DNA of 42,378 nucleotides from assembly GCA_036653075.1 (NCBI GenBank), contig JAVVUQ010000004.1, positions 1 through 42,378 on the forward strand. The letters are read 5' to 3'. The translations under genes were made by a program, and so were the position numbers. The notes under the pieces are model-generated. The model had not been told where the DNA came from. It did not search any database and worked only from the letters and a program-made list of their open reading frames with translations. Source of the DNA: JAVVUQ01 sp036653075. GTDB taxonomy: Bacteria > Bacillota > Clostridia > Christensenellales > CAG-314. Of this stretch, positions 16,439 to 25,822 are shown piece by piece (positions within the stretch are counted from its first letter, which is position 1; every line of letters begins with the position of its first letter).

Positions 16439-16984
16439 TTAATCTTGTATATATGGTTGTAGTAAACCAATTGACCCGTCGTTTCGTCTATATACCGCTT
16501 CTACTTGGTTTGTCGCAATGTTTAAAAATAGGTAGAAAGTATGTCCGATAAGTTCAAGATTTTCCACTGCTTCTTTAACTTCAATCGCTTCAATCGGGAA
16601 TTTTTTAATTTTTACAATTTCGTCTTCAACTGCTGATTGCGTTGGAACATCTGTAATAAATAAAAGATTTTTGCCAATATCGATTGGTTGTTTCCTTTTA
16701 TCATAAATTTTGCTACGATGCTTAAGAATTTGTTTTTCAATCTTAGGCAAAAGCATATCAACGGTATAATACATTGTGTTCCCTTCAACTTCAGCCCTTA
16801 TTGTTACGCCCCAATAACTAATGGATATTTCCATTTTCGCCGATTTGCCTTGTTTGCTCATCACCACTTTTGCTGTCGCATCTCCGTCGGGGAAATACTT
16901 ATCAAGTCTTTGAATTTTTTTTGTTACTATCGTTTCAAGGCTGTCCGTCATACGATAGTTTTTGCACGTGATTTCGAGTTTCAT
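16439..16984 (-). CDS. hpf: Ribosome hibernation-promoting factor, long form
   Basis: This 181-residue protein binds the 30S decoding centre and dimerises 70S ribosomes into inactive 100S particles in starvation. The N-terminal S30AE domain (about 1-100; MKLEITCKNYRMTDSLETIVTKKIQRLDKYF) is joined by a linker to the C-terminal dimerisation domain (about 125-181; IEAIEVKEAVENLELIGHTFYLFLN...NQVEAVYRRNDGSIGLLQP). This two-domain layout is the long HPF typical of Bacillota. AGGAGG precedes the ATG by 8 nt. It is monocistronic. A 504-bp AT-rich gap lies upstream and should contain its promoter, but no clear promoter was picked out. Confidence 0.97.
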   Translation of the reverse strand: MKLEITCKNYRMTDSLETIVTKKIQRLDKYFPDGDATAKVVMSKQGKSAKMEISISYWGVTIRAEVEGNTMYYTVDMLLPKIEKQILKHRSKIYDKRKQPIDIGKNLLFITDVPTQSAVEDEIVKIKKFPIEAIEVKEAVENLELIGHTFYLFLNIATNQVEAVYRRNDGSIGLLQPYIQD

Positions 16985-17439
16985 ATATATGTCCTCCTAA
17001 TCAAACTTTTATAGTAGTCGTTTATTAAATCAATATTTTCATAAATACATCTTTTATCTGATTTTTAAATTAAATGTAATCTATAAATAGATAATCAATG
17101 CAAATTTTAATTATACAAAATTTTTAAATTTAATCATAAATTGATATCAAATTTTAATTATTCTGTACTCTATAATCTATTGGTTTAATCAACATTCTTT
17201 GCCGATAAATTATCGATACGTTATTAACATCAAGATACAACTTTCGCTATTTTAATATTGTTTTTTTTATTATATTTTTTTAGCGTTTTAATAGTTTTTT
17301 AAAACTATTGTCGTTGCTCTCTTTGTTATTATTATTGTACAATTGAAATAATACGCCTATATTAAATTAGTTGGTTATTTTTTGTTTTCTTTAGTATTTT
17401 TAGTTTAGTATTAAATTCTTTGCAATAAATTTAGTTTCT
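16985..17439. other. Long AT-rich gap upstream of hpf
   Basis: No gene, RNA or clear promoter is visible. A small inverted repeat AATAGTTTT/AAAACTATT (17290-17309) is the only structure noted. The promoter of hpf and the 3' end of the upstream Rad50-like transcript should lie here. Confidence 0.5.
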
Positions 17440-17507
17440 ATTCAATTTCAATTTTTATTCAATTTCAATTTCTATTCAATTACTGTTTCTATTCAATTAC
17501 TGTTTCA
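17440..17507. repeat. Tandem repeat, 17-nt unit, 4 copies, running into a coding end
   Basis: Units are 17440-17456 and 17457-17473 (ATTCAATTTCAATTT-type), then 17474-17490 and 17491-17507 (ATTCAATTACTGTTTC-type). The stop codon and last residues (TVIE) of the Rad50-like gene lie inside the last two units, so a further duplicated TVIE-stop is present downstream of the real stop. Confidence 0.9.
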
Positions 17508-20458
17508 GAATTTTTTTGTGTTTCTAAATAAAAGAGGTAATCAAGTTGAGCGTCCGCCAAAGCTTTTTCAATTTGTTCTCTATCGGTTGCTATATTGCCG
17601 TCAATAACGAGCCAACCATCAGCATCTCCGTCTAATATTGGCGCAGATTGAGCGCAAGCAATGTATATCAACAGTAAATCGGTAGCGTTTAAAGTATTAA
17701 ACTCAATTGGATTATTTTTGTTATCTAAGACTTGAAATTCTTCGTCTATTGACAAGCCAAGTCTTTTTTCTGTCATTTTCTTTAATAATTTATCCGCTCG
17801 TTTGCTATAATCCGACAAATAATTTGCCGCTTGAGCATTGCTTCTAAACTGTCTATTGATAATAGAGTCCACTACGAGTTTAGCTTCTTGCAATTTTTTT
17901 ACCGACTCTTTATATTCATTATATTCCTGTTTTTTGTTCTCATACATAATATTTAATTTTTCTTGTTCAAGCTGTTTATCCATAATCACGTTTCCACACT
18001 CAGCCAAATCATTATTTACCTCGGCAATTTGTTTTGTAGCGTCAATAGGAACATCGCCTAATTTCGATATTTCACAATCGTTTTCAGCTCTTTCTCTTTC
18101 ATAATTATCAATTGCGGCTTGATTTTTCTTTATTTGTTCGTCATCTAAGATACTGCAAGTTATATTTATTTTATCTATGGATTTTTCTTTATTATTTATA
18201 TCCGCAGTAAGATTTTCACATTCTTTCTTTAGTTTTTCAATCTGTTTATTGAGTTTATCTTCTTCGCTCTTATTTTTAGCCATAAGCGAGATGATTATAG
18301 CGGAATTTTTCACATAAGACCTTTCGCTATCGTTCAATAAAACAGTAGGTTTGGTTGCTTTCTTACCTACAAGTTGTTCGTCAATTTTAGCAATCTCTTT
18401 TTCGTTTTCGTTAATATCTTTTATTATATTATCATATTCGGCTTGTTTTTCAAACTTGTGAATCTTTATGTCTGCAATTTGTTCTTTCTTTAAAATCTCA
18501 ACTTTGTCTTCGGCTTTTTTTATGTTTAACGCAGCGCTTTTTTCTTGATTAACAAGGTTATTATTGTCCCCTTTTATTATTTCGCTTAATTCGTCAAAAC
18601 GTTTATTAAATGTTGCCAAAGCATCGGTTGCCGCCTTTTTTTGTTGTGCGCCTTTGCCATTCTTTAACGCCAACACATAATCTTTTTGTATAGCTGTAAG
18701 TTCATTTTCATCAAATAAAAACTTCTCTACATACTCGGGAATAGCTTTTTTACTTTCCATTGGTTCAACATCAATAACAGCTGTTTGTTTTAATAAATTT
18801 TCCAATTCTTTGTTATACTGTTTTTTTAATTGAATGTTGTTAGCATAGATACCATCAATTTCAGTTATTCTACCCTTTAAAAACTTCTTTTGGCTATATA
18901 CTTCAAAGGGAGTGTATCCCTTTCCAAAATATTTTTTGTCGGTAACCACGGCATTTTTAGGATTTATGTCAAAAAGCGCTTCCTCTTTTTCTGCGCTCAA
19001 TTCTTCTTCTTTTAAATCAATTTCACTTATAAGATTTATAAGTTCATTAATTCGCTCGTTAAATTTCAACATTTTGCTGTCGTTTTCTTTTTTCTTTTCT
19101 TCTTCTTTTTTAATTCTAATCTTTTCAGCTTCTTCAAATTTAACGACCGTCTTATTATACTGCGCCCTTCGTTCTCGTTCTTCTTTTATTGTAACATCGT
19201 AACTTTCTTGCGTAAATCCTACCGCGTCTATTTCTGTTATAACAGCTTTGGATTTTTGCCTTTTATCGTCAACTTCAGCCAATTCTTTCTGCGCTTTTTC
19301 TATCTTTTCTGCGTTTAATTTTATATCATTTGCAATTGTTTCCGCAACTTTTTTACAACTATCTAACTCTTTTTCCGCTTCAATAAGTTGTTTTTGCTTT
19401 TTATCTTTTTCCATCTGCGCTTTTTGCTCGTCAGCGCCTTCTTTTTCCGCTTCTTCTTTTTCTTTATTTATATTTTCAGCCTTAAGCTTTTGTTCATTAT
19501 TTTTGTTTATTAACCTTTTCTTATTATTATTTAATTCTTTAATTTCACTTTCTACAATTTCATATTCTTTTTGTTGCTTTACATACCTTTCTGCATTAGT
19601 TAACGCTATAATCGTTGCGCTATAATTAATTATATCATTTTCCGCTTTTTTTAATTCATTTTCTTTTTCCACTTTGATTCTATTAATTTCTTCTATCTCT
19701 TTCTTCTTTTCATTTTGAATTTTTTCCGCTTCTTTCGCTTTTTCACTGTCAGTATTAGCTTTTTTTAATTTCTCTATTTCAACTTGCATTTTTATTAATT
19801 CGTCTTTTTTTAAATGTAATTGTTCCGCTTTACGCTGACGTTCAACCGCTTCCGACAACTGCGCCACCAAAACCTTAAGATTTTCTTGCTTTAAAGTTGC
19901 TTGTTTGTATTCCATATTAATATTGTCACGTTTGATTTTTATATTATCCACCTCCGACTTAAGTACCACTTTAGCCGTTTTTACGGATAATTCTTCTACT
20001 TGCGCCATATCAAAACTTAACCGCTTCTCATTGACCGCTTGCTTAATAAATCCAAAATAATCAGCGCTTGGTTCCTTTACAAAACGCTCAAAATTCGTTT
20101 CCGATACAAAACACCTTTCCAAAATCATACTAAAATCACAGCCCACTTCATCGTCTAAATAAGCGTGCATCGATTCATTATCAAACGCTAACAGCAAAAG
20201 TTTATTCTTCACTTCTCCCGCTAAATAGTTACTATACTTACCATTGTACATTTTTCTGCCAGCGCAATAATTTTTACCCTTTAGCTCAAAGTAAATTTCA
20301 ATATTTCCCGACCAAGTCGATTCGCAATTATAGAAAACTTGCGATAAACAATCAGCCAACAAAACTGAATTTTCCCAGTCGTAGCTTACTGTTTTCGCTC
20401 CAAATTCAAATACAGAATTACCTGTTGCCGCAGTGCATATAACTTTTAACAGTTTCAT
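17489..20458 (-). CDS. Rad50/SbcC-like coiled-coil protein with degenerate ATPase motifs
   Basis: This 989-residue protein has an SMC/Rad50 shape. A globular N-terminus (about 1-160) keeps the fold pattern of Rad50-type heads: a strand, then SVLLADCLSQVFY where the helix after the P-loop should be, then EIYFELKGKNYCAGRKMY. However, the P-loop itself is gone: residues 20-31 contain no GxxxxGKS/T. Residues about 165-900 are almost all Lys/Glu-rich coiled coil with a short break near 505-640, and no CxxC zinc hook. The C-terminal head (about 901-989) has LNATD (923-927) where LSGGE is expected and WLVIDG (949-954) where a Walker B ending in DE is expected. It therefore probably cannot hydrolyse ATP. 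GGAGG precedes the ATG. It is divergent from dnaD-dnaI. Its function is unknown; a structural DNA- or complex-organising role is conceivable. Confidence 0.75.
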   Translation of the reverse strand: MKLLKVICTAATGNSVFEFGAKTVSYDWENSVLLADCLSQVFYNCESTWSGNIEIYFELKGKNYCAGRKMYNGKYSNYLAGEVKNKLLLLAFDNESMHAYLDDEVGCDFSMILERCFVSETNFERFVKEPSADYFGFIKQAVNEKRLSFDMAQVEELSVKTAKVVLKSEVDNIKIKRDNINMEYKQATLKQENLKVLVAQLSEAVERQRKAEQLHLKKDELIKMQVEIEKLKKANTDSEKAKEAEKIQNEKKKEIEEINRIKVEKENELKKAENDIINYSATIIALTNAERYVKQQKEYEIVESEIKELNNNKKRLINKNNEQKLKAENINKEKEEAEKEGADEQKAQMEKDKKQKQLIEAEKELDSCKKVAETIANDIKLNAEKIEKAQKELAEVDDKRQKSKAVITEIDAVGFTQESYDVTIKEERERRAQYNKTVVKFEEAEKIRIKKEEEKKKENDSKMLKFNERINELINLISEIDLKEEELSAEKEEALFDINPKNAVVTDKKYFGKGYTPFEVYSQKKFLKGRITEIDGIYANNIQLKKQYNKELENLLKQTAVIDVEPMESKKAIPEYVEKFLFDENELTAIQKDYVLALKNGKGAQQKKAATDALATFNKRFDELSEIIKGDNNNLVNQEKSAALNIKKAEDKVEILKKEQIADIKIHKFEKQAEYDNIIKDINENEKEIAKIDEQLVGKKATKPTVLLNDSERSYVKNSAIIISLMAKNKSEEDKLNKQIEKLKKECENLTADINNKEKSIDKINITCSILDDEQIKKNQAAIDNYERERAENDCEISKLGDVPIDATKQIAEVNNDLAECGNVIMDKQLEQEKLNIMYENKKQEYNEYKESVKKLQEAKLVVDSIINRQFRSNAQAANYLSDYSKRADKLLKKMTEKRLGLSIDEEFQVLDNKNNPIEFNTLNATDLLLIYIACAQSAPILDGDADGWLVIDGNIATDREQIEKALADAQLDYLFYLETQKNSETVIE

Positions 20459-20816
20459 ACCTAAACCTCCGTTACGGATTTTAATTTAAAAATTTCGAAA
20501 AAAACGCTTTATACTTTTTAAAATGTGTGCTATGATATACACGTAACTATAATTTTATCTATGTCGATATCTTCATAACTAAATTTAATTCAATGGCGTT
20601 ATCAATAATAGTAATTTACAATATATTATTATCTATCCATTCGCAAAATTGATATAAATTATAATTATAATGTTCCATTTAGATTATACCACAACAGCGT
20701 ATTTAAAAGCAAGTATTTTTCAAAATTTTACGTAGTTTTTTACGGATTTTTAACATTTCTATTGATGAATCGTCATTATAACGCTTTATTTTGTATAAAT
20801 ATGTAATTGACGTAGA
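20459..20816. other. Divergent intergenic region between the Rad50-like gene and dnaD
   Basis: This 358-bp AT-rich stretch should hold the promoters of both divergent genes. I found no convincing hexamer pair on either strand, and no DnaA-box cluster. The 22-nt tandem repeat follows directly. Confidence 0.5.
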
Positions 20817-20880
20817 AATCTATAAATTAATTACTTTAAATCTATAAATTAATTACTTTAAATCTATAAATTAATTGACT
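20817..20880. repeat. Tandem repeat, 22-nt unit, 3 copies, upstream of dnaD
   Basis: The unit AATCTATAAATTAATTACTT plus TA is repeated exactly at 20817-20838 and 20839-20860, then nearly completely at 20861-20880. It ends about 50 bp before the dnaD start. It looks like an iteron array, but similar short repeats occur at many unrelated gaps in this window. Confidence 0.9.
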
Positions 20881-20931
20881 ACTTGTAATTAAAATTAAAC
20901 TGTTATGAGCAATTACATCTTGGAGGAAAAT

Positions 20932-22365
20932 ATGGCATTTACAAAATGCAGTAATGAAATAATAAATAATTCTTATACTATAATAAACAATGAATTTATA
21001 CGTCGTTACATACCTGACGCGCGAGCGGAGTTTGTTTCGGTTTACATATTTGGTTTATATTTAGCTTCTACTGTTGATGGATTAAATAGTATTGACACAA
21101 TGAAAACAGCGCTAAATATGACGGAGGAAGATTTAAAAATAGCGTATAGTTACTGGGAAGAAATGGGACTATGTATAGTCGTTGATGACCCCTTTTCAGT
21201 TATATACAACCCTTTAAGCAGCGGCGAAATTTACAAAAAAATTAAACCCAATAAATATAAAGCTTTCAATAAAGGAATACAATCTTTAATCTTAGATAGA
21301 ATGATAACCCCTTCTGAATTTAACGAGTATTATATTTTTTTAGAGGAATGTTTCTTTGAAAGTCAAGCTTTACTTGCGGTAGTTAAATATTGTGTTGGCA
21401 TTAAGGGCGCTAACGTTGGATATGCCTATATCCTTGCTGTTGCGCGTAACCTTTACAAACAAGGTATAATAACGCAAGAAGCTGTTAACGCACGACTAAA
21501 CAATCCTTCGCCTTATCTTGAAGATTTAAAAAATGTACTTAAATCTTTATCTTTAAAACGCGCGCCCGATTATACGGATAGAGAAAAATATGAAAAGTGG
21601 ACTAACGAGTTAGGTTTTGAATTTGCTGTAATAAATTATGCCGCCAAAATTTCAAAACACGGAGGAATGGAAAAATTAGATGCAATTTTAATGGATTATT
21701 ATAAACATAAATTGTTTTCAATTAAAGAAATTGACCTCTATACCGAAAATAGAACGCAAAATATAGACGTTGCAAAACAACTTGTACGACAAATCGGACT
21801 TTATTACCAAAATGTCGATTTTATTGTAGAAGATTATCTTTCTAAATGGATTACCATGGGATTTGACAACGAAACGCTCATTACCGTAGCTAAATATTGT
21901 TCTACTATCGGAATTCGCACCCTTGTTGGCTTAGACAACGCAGTTTCTCGGTTTTATAAACTTGGTATTACAACGCTTAACGGAATAAATCAATACCTCA
22001 ACTCTTTAATCGCTTATGATTCAATAATTAAAAAAATATTTTTGAATTTGGGAATAGAACGAAGAGTTAACGAAAGCGATAGACAAGCTTATAAACAATG
22101 GACTGAGGTTTGGGGATTTACATCTGATATAATTGAATACGCCGCTTCACTTTCAACCACCGCTTACAATCCTATGGCTTACTTAAATAGACTTTTATCC
22201 CTCTATAAAGGCGCATCTGTGCATACTTATGAGGAAGCAAAAAAGTTTTCTTCAAATTCTCACGATATCGCCTTGCCTACTAAAAATACTACCGATGGTA
22301 CGGAAACTCGCGAATATACTCGTGAAGAATTAGATTCTTTGTTTACTGTTTTAGATGGAGATTAA
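20932..22365 (+). CDS. dnaD: DnaD-like primosome protein with two DnaD C-terminal domains
   Basis: DnaD helps load the replicative helicase at origins and restarted forks. I chose the ATG at 20932 (477 residues) because GGAGG (20922-20926) stands 5 nt upstream; the ATG at 20905 has no such site. Residues about 1-110 form the winged-helix DnaD N-terminal domain. Two DnaD C-terminal (DnaB_2-type) modules follow, each with the YxxWxxxxGF signature: TDREKYEKWTNELGFEFAVINYAA (about 210-233) and SDRQAYKQWTEVWGFTSDIIEYAA (about 380-403). B. subtilis DnaD has one such domain; clostridial proteins often have two. The gene ends 2 bp before dnaI, so they form an operon. Confidence 0.9.
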   Translation: MAFTKCSNEIINNSYTIINNEFIRRYIPDARAEFVSVYIFGLYLASTVDGLNSIDTMKTALNMTEEDLKIAYSYWEEMGLCIVVDDPFSVIYNPLSSGEIYKKIKPNKYKAFNKGIQSLILDRMITPSEFNEYYIFLEECFFESQALLAVVKYCVGIKGANVGYAYILAVARNLYKQGIITQEAVNARLNNPSPYLEDLKNVLKSLSLKRAPDYTDREKYEKWTNELGFEFAVINYAAKISKHGGMEKLDAILMDYYKHKLFSIKEIDLYTENRTQNIDVAKQLVRQIGLYYQNVDFIVEDYLSKWITMGFDNETLITVAKYCSTIGIRTLVGLDNAVSRFYKLGITTLNGINQYLNSLIAYDSIIKKIFLNLGIERRVNESDRQAYKQWTEVWGFTSDIIEYAASLSTTAYNPMAYLNRLLSLYKGASVHTYEEAKKFSSNSHDIALPTKNTTDGTETREYTREELDSLFTVLDGD

Positions 22366-22367
22366 TT

Positions 22368-23231
22368 ATGAATTATAACGATGCGATTAAAACTATCCAT
22401 ATGCGAAGATATAACGCTTTAGAGCAAGTCGAAATTATAAAAAATTTTTTAAATACTGATAAACAGTTTAATAAAATTGATAGGGATATACTTAATTTTA
22501 CCATTTCCGCCGCTCAAGGCGATTTTAATGCGCTGAAAAAACGAGATGAATTATATTTGCAATTAGATGCGCTTTTGCATAATTACGGACTTTCTCGCTC
22601 TGACTTGTCGCCTAATTTTTATTGCAAAAATTGTAACGATACTGGCTTATTTAATGGCAAACGCTGCAAATGCCTATTAGAGCTTACCAATGAAGCCGAA
22701 AAAGAAATAAATACTAATATGGACTTTACTAAATCTTTACCTAATATAAACGAGAATTTTATCGCATATTGTAAAAAATACGCCAATCAATCAGCAGAAT
22801 GTTTAAATAATATCTTCATTTTAGGCGCCTGCGGAACAGGAAAAACCTTTGCGCTTTACGCCACCGCCGCTCAGCTACGAAAAAATAATTGTTCTGTTAT
22901 GCTGACAACAGCCTTTGAACTTAACCAGACATTTTTACAAATTTACCTATCCGAACCGTCAACTTCACTAAAAATGTGGAATAAACTTACAGAAATTGAA
23001 TATTTACTTATCGATGACCTCGGAACAGAACAAATTCGACAAAATGTCACCATTCCATCTTTTTATAATCTATATAATCAACGTGAATTATATAAAAAAC
23101 ATACCATCACTACCACAAACCTCTTAACTGACGAACTTTTAAAACGTTATGGCGAACGTATCTTTTCTCGCCTCACTAATATATCTAACACAAAACTTAC
23201 TCGACTTGTCGGCAAAGATTTACGACATTAA
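22368..23231 (+). CDS. dnaI: DnaI/DnaC-type helicase loader ATPase
   Basis: This 287-residue AAA+ protein delivers the DnaB/DnaC-type replicative helicase to DNA. It has a zinc-binding N-terminal patch (FYCKNCNDTG...GKRCKC, about 82-100), a Walker A GACGTGKT (about 154-161), a Walker B YLLIDDLGTE (about 209-218) and a sensor-1 block TITTTNLLTDEL. The arginine-finger region RLTNISNTKL is also present. It is translationally linked to dnaD, whose stop lies 2 bp upstream. There is no strong Shine-Dalgarno site beyond GGAG inside the end of dnaD. The Cys-rich N-terminal helicase-interaction domain marks it as DnaI-like rather than an IS-encoded IstB. Confidence 0.92.
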   Translation: MNYNDAIKTIHMRRYNALEQVEIIKNFLNTDKQFNKIDRDILNFTISAAQGDFNALKKRDELYLQLDALLHNYGLSRSDLSPNFYCKNCNDTGLFNGKRCKCLLELTNEAEKEINTNMDFTKSLPNINENFIAYCKKYANQSAECLNNIFILGACGTGKTFALYATAAQLRKNNCSVMLTTAFELNQTFLQIYLSEPSTSLKMWNKLTEIEYLLIDDLGTEQIRQNVTIPSFYNLYNQRELYKKHTITTTNLLTDELLKRYGERIFSRLTNISNTKLTRLVGKDLRH

Positions 23232-23270
23232 AAATATTTTTAATAACAATATAAAAATTATATTGATAAA

Positions 23271-23540
23271 TTATATTAAATTGTATCAATAAATTATATT
23301 AATAAATTATATTAAATTGTATCAATAAATTATATTAAATTGTATCAATAAATTATATTAAATTGTATCAATAAATTANNNNNNNNNNNNNNNNNNNNNN
23401 NNNNNNNNNNNNNNNNNNNNNNNNNNNNNNNNNNNNNNNNNNNNNNNNNNNNNNNNNNNNNNNNNNNNNNNNNNNNNNTATTAAATTATATCAATTAATT
23501 ATATTAAATTGTATCAATAAATTATATTAAAATTATATCA
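23271..23540. repeat. Tandem repeat, 23-nt unit, interrupted by the assembly gap
   Basis: The unit ATTAAATTGTATCAATAAATTAT is repeated at least three and a half times before the N run and again after it, with a few variants (ATTATATCAATTAATTAT). The true copy number is unknown because the assembly broke inside the array. Confidence 0.9.
23379..23478. other. Assembly gap of 100 N
   Basis: Exactly 100 undetermined bases sit within the 23-nt tandem array. The round number is a scaffolding placeholder, so the real distance between dnaI and typA is not known. Confidence 0.98.
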
Positions 23541-23573
23541 ATATTGGTTTAAATAGTTTAAATATAAAATCAA

Positions 23574-23604
23574 AAAAGGGCTAAGTTATCGGCTTAGCCC
23601 TTTT
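23574..23604. terminator. Terminator between dnaI and typA
   Basis: AAAAGGGCTAAG (23574-23585) pairs perfectly with CTTAGCCCTTTT (23593-23604) around a 7-nt loop. It lies just past the typA stop on the minus strand, with T-rich sequence on both sides, and can also stop dnaI transcripts. Confidence 0.9.
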
Positions 23605-23614
23605 AATTTAAAAA

Positions 23615-25447
23615 TTAACTATTTTCTTCACGTTTTTTATTTTCATATTTTGTTCGCATATTTGGATCTAAGATAGTTTTTCTAACTCTGATGTTTTTTG
23701 GTGTTATTTCCAAATACTCGTCTTCGCCAATAAATTCAATAGCTTCTTCAAGACTCATTTTTTTAGGTGGTAAAAGTTTTAAAGCGTCATCGCTACCTGA
23801 GGCGCGCATATTAGTAATATGTTTAGTTTTGCACACATTAACTTTGATGTCCTCGTTTTTGGGTGATATCCCTACGACCATACCTTCATAAACTTCTGTG
23901 CCTGGGTCAATGAACAAAATTCCACGTTCTTGAGCGTTATACAATCCATACGTAACGGCGACGCCTGTTTCAAAAGCGACTAAACTTCCACGATTGCGTT
24001 TAAAGATGTTCTGTTTTACCTTTAAAAAACCGCCAAATAGCGTGTTCATAATACCTTCGCCTTTAGTATCCGTTAAAAATTCGTTTTTATAACCAAATAA
24101 GCATCTTGCGGGAATTAAAAATTCTAAACGCATTCTTGTGCCCATATGAGTCATTTTTTGTAAATCGCCATATCTTGCGCCGATTTTTTCCATTACTGCG
24201 CCCATTGACGTTTCAGGAACGTCTAAGATTAAGTTTTCATAAGGTTCGCATAATACGCCATCAATTTCGTGGTACAAAACTTTGGGCATACCTACCATAA
24301 ATTCAAATCCTTCACGACGCATAGTTTCAATTAAAACTGAAAAGTGCATTTCGCCTCTACCTGACACTAAAAAGGTATCTGGGCTGGAGGTATCTTCAAC
24401 TTTTAATGAAACATCTTTTAATAATTCTTTATATAATCTATTGCGAATATGTCGTGATGTTACGTATTTGCCTTCACGACCAGCAAAAGGACTATTATTT
24501 ACTGAAAAGCTCATTTGAATAGTTGGTTCGCCAATCTTAACAAACTGTAATGGCTCTACGTGCATTGGCGAGCATATCGTATCGCCAATCGTAATCTCAG
24601 GAACGCCTGCAAAACATACAATATCTCCAACTTCTGCTGTATCTACGTTATATCTTTTTAATCCTTCTATTTGAAAAATATTTGTCAGTTTACTTCTATA
24701 TGGAGTTGTCCTTTTATAATAATCACAAACCATAATTTCTGTGTTAGCTTTAATTGTTCCACGTTCTATTCTGCCAATACCAATTCTGCCAACATAATCA
24801 TTATAATCAATAGCGGAAACCAATAGTTGTAAATCACCTTTTTCATCTCCTTGCGGAGCATCAATATACGTCAAAATAGTATCAAATAAAGGCACTAAAC
24901 TATCGCCTAATACGTGCGGATCAAATGACGCCGTTCCCGTTCTACCTGAACAATAGAGAATCGGACTATTCAAATCTTGGTCGCTGGCGTTTAAATCAAA
25001 AAGTAAATTGTAAAATTCTTCGCCAATTTCATCAGTTCTCGCATCTTTTTTATCGATTTTATTTACAACAACTATCATTTTATGACCATATTCCATAGCT
25101 TTTTGCATAACAAATCTTGTTTGCGGCATAGGCCCTTCTGTTGCATCTATTAAAATTAAAACACCATTAACCATCTTAAGCACACGCTCAACTTCACCAG
25201 AGAAATCCGCGTGTCCTGGAGTATCAATAACATTAATTTTTACCCCTTTATATACAATAGCAGTGTTTTTAGCAAGTATTGTAATACCCCTTTCCTTTTC
25301 AAGAGCATTACTATCCATAACACACGTGTCAACGTGTTGATTTTCACGAAATTCTCCCGCCTGCTTTAACATAGCGTCTACTAATGTGGTTTTACCGTGG
25401 TCGACGTGCGCTATAATAGCAATGTTTCTAATATCATTCCTTATCAT
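23615..25447 (-). CDS. typA: Translational GTPase TypA/BipA
   Basis: This 610-residue ribosome-associated GTPase is needed for ribosome assembly and stress growth. G-domain motifs are G1 HVDHGKT (about 15-21), G3 DTPGHADF (about 76-83) and G4 NKID (about 130-133). EF-G-like beta-barrel and ferredoxin-like domains follow, as does the BipA-specific C-terminal domain, including GTRMRLEFLIPARCLFGYKNEFLTDTKGEG and the KLLPPKKMSLEEAIEFI segment. The length matches the family (about 605-615). GGAG stands 8 nt before the ATG. The gene is monocistronic, with its own terminator. Confidence 0.97.
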   Translation of the reverse strand: MIRNDIRNIAIIAHVDHGKTTLVDAMLKQAGEFRENQHVDTCVMDSNALEKERGITILAKNTAIVYKGVKINVIDTPGHADFSGEVERVLKMVNGVLILIDATEGPMPQTRFVMQKAMEYGHKMIVVVNKIDKKDARTDEIGEEFYNLLFDLNASDQDLNSPILYCSGRTGTASFDPHVLGDSLVPLFDTILTYIDAPQGDEKGDLQLLVSAIDYNDYVGRIGIGRIERGTIKANTEIMVCDYYKRTTPYRSKLTNIFQIEGLKRYNVDTAEVGDIVCFAGVPEITIGDTICSPMHVEPLQFVKIGEPTIQMSFSVNNSPFAGREGKYVTSRHIRNRLYKELLKDVSLKVEDTSSPDTFLVSGRGEMHFSVLIETMRREGFEFMVGMPKVLYHEIDGVLCEPYENLILDVPETSMGAVMEKIGARYGDLQKMTHMGTRMRLEFLIPARCLFGYKNEFLTDTKGEGIMNTLFGGFLKVKQNIFKRNRGSLVAFETGVAVTYGLYNAQERGILFIDPGTEVYEGMVVGISPKNEDIKVNVCKTKHITNMRASGSDDALKLLPPKKMSLEEAIEFIGEDEYLEITPKNIRVRKTILDPNMRTKYENKKREENS

Positions 25448-25698
25448 TTATTTTACTCCGTATTTGCCCTATCGGCTGTTTATCCTTTCTATGCGCCTCT
25501 TTTTGAGACTTTATTGACTTATAATTTTATGCGCACTTAATTATCAATTTTAATTAAATTTTTATCTCACGAACGTATATTATACTACATTCATTTATAT
25601 TTGTCAAAACATTATACACACATATTTAATTTCGTTTTATTTTTTTTGCGATTTTACATTTATTCAAACGCTTATCTATATAATCATTCATAAAAATA

Positions 25699-25762
25699 AA
25701 AAAACGTAGTTATTTTATATTTGCGTTCAAAAAAGTTGAACAACAAAATTACTACGTTTTTT
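25699..25762 (-). terminator. Composite hairpin after the E2-like gene
   Basis: AAAAAACGTAGT (25699-25710) pairs perfectly with ACTACGTTTTTT (25751-25762). Inside the 40-nt loop GTTCAA (25725-25730) pairs with TTGAAC (25736-25741). It lies 60 bp past the stop of the E2-like gene, and T runs follow on either strand. Confidence 0.65.
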
Positions 25763-25822
25763 AATTCAATTTATTCAATATCGTTAGATAGTAATATCTT
25801 TCTTTTTCTATTTAAACAATAT

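Noticed and set aside
20459..20880. Replication origin between the Rad50-like gene and dnaD
   Set aside because: No cluster of TTATCCACA-like DnaA boxes and no dnaA/dnaN neighbourhood; the dnaD-dnaI pair is commonly away from oriC.
22368..23231. IstB-type transposition helper instead of DnaI
   Set aside because: No adjacent istA-like transposase or terminal repeats, while the Cys-rich N-terminal domain and the coupled dnaD support the replication helicase loader.
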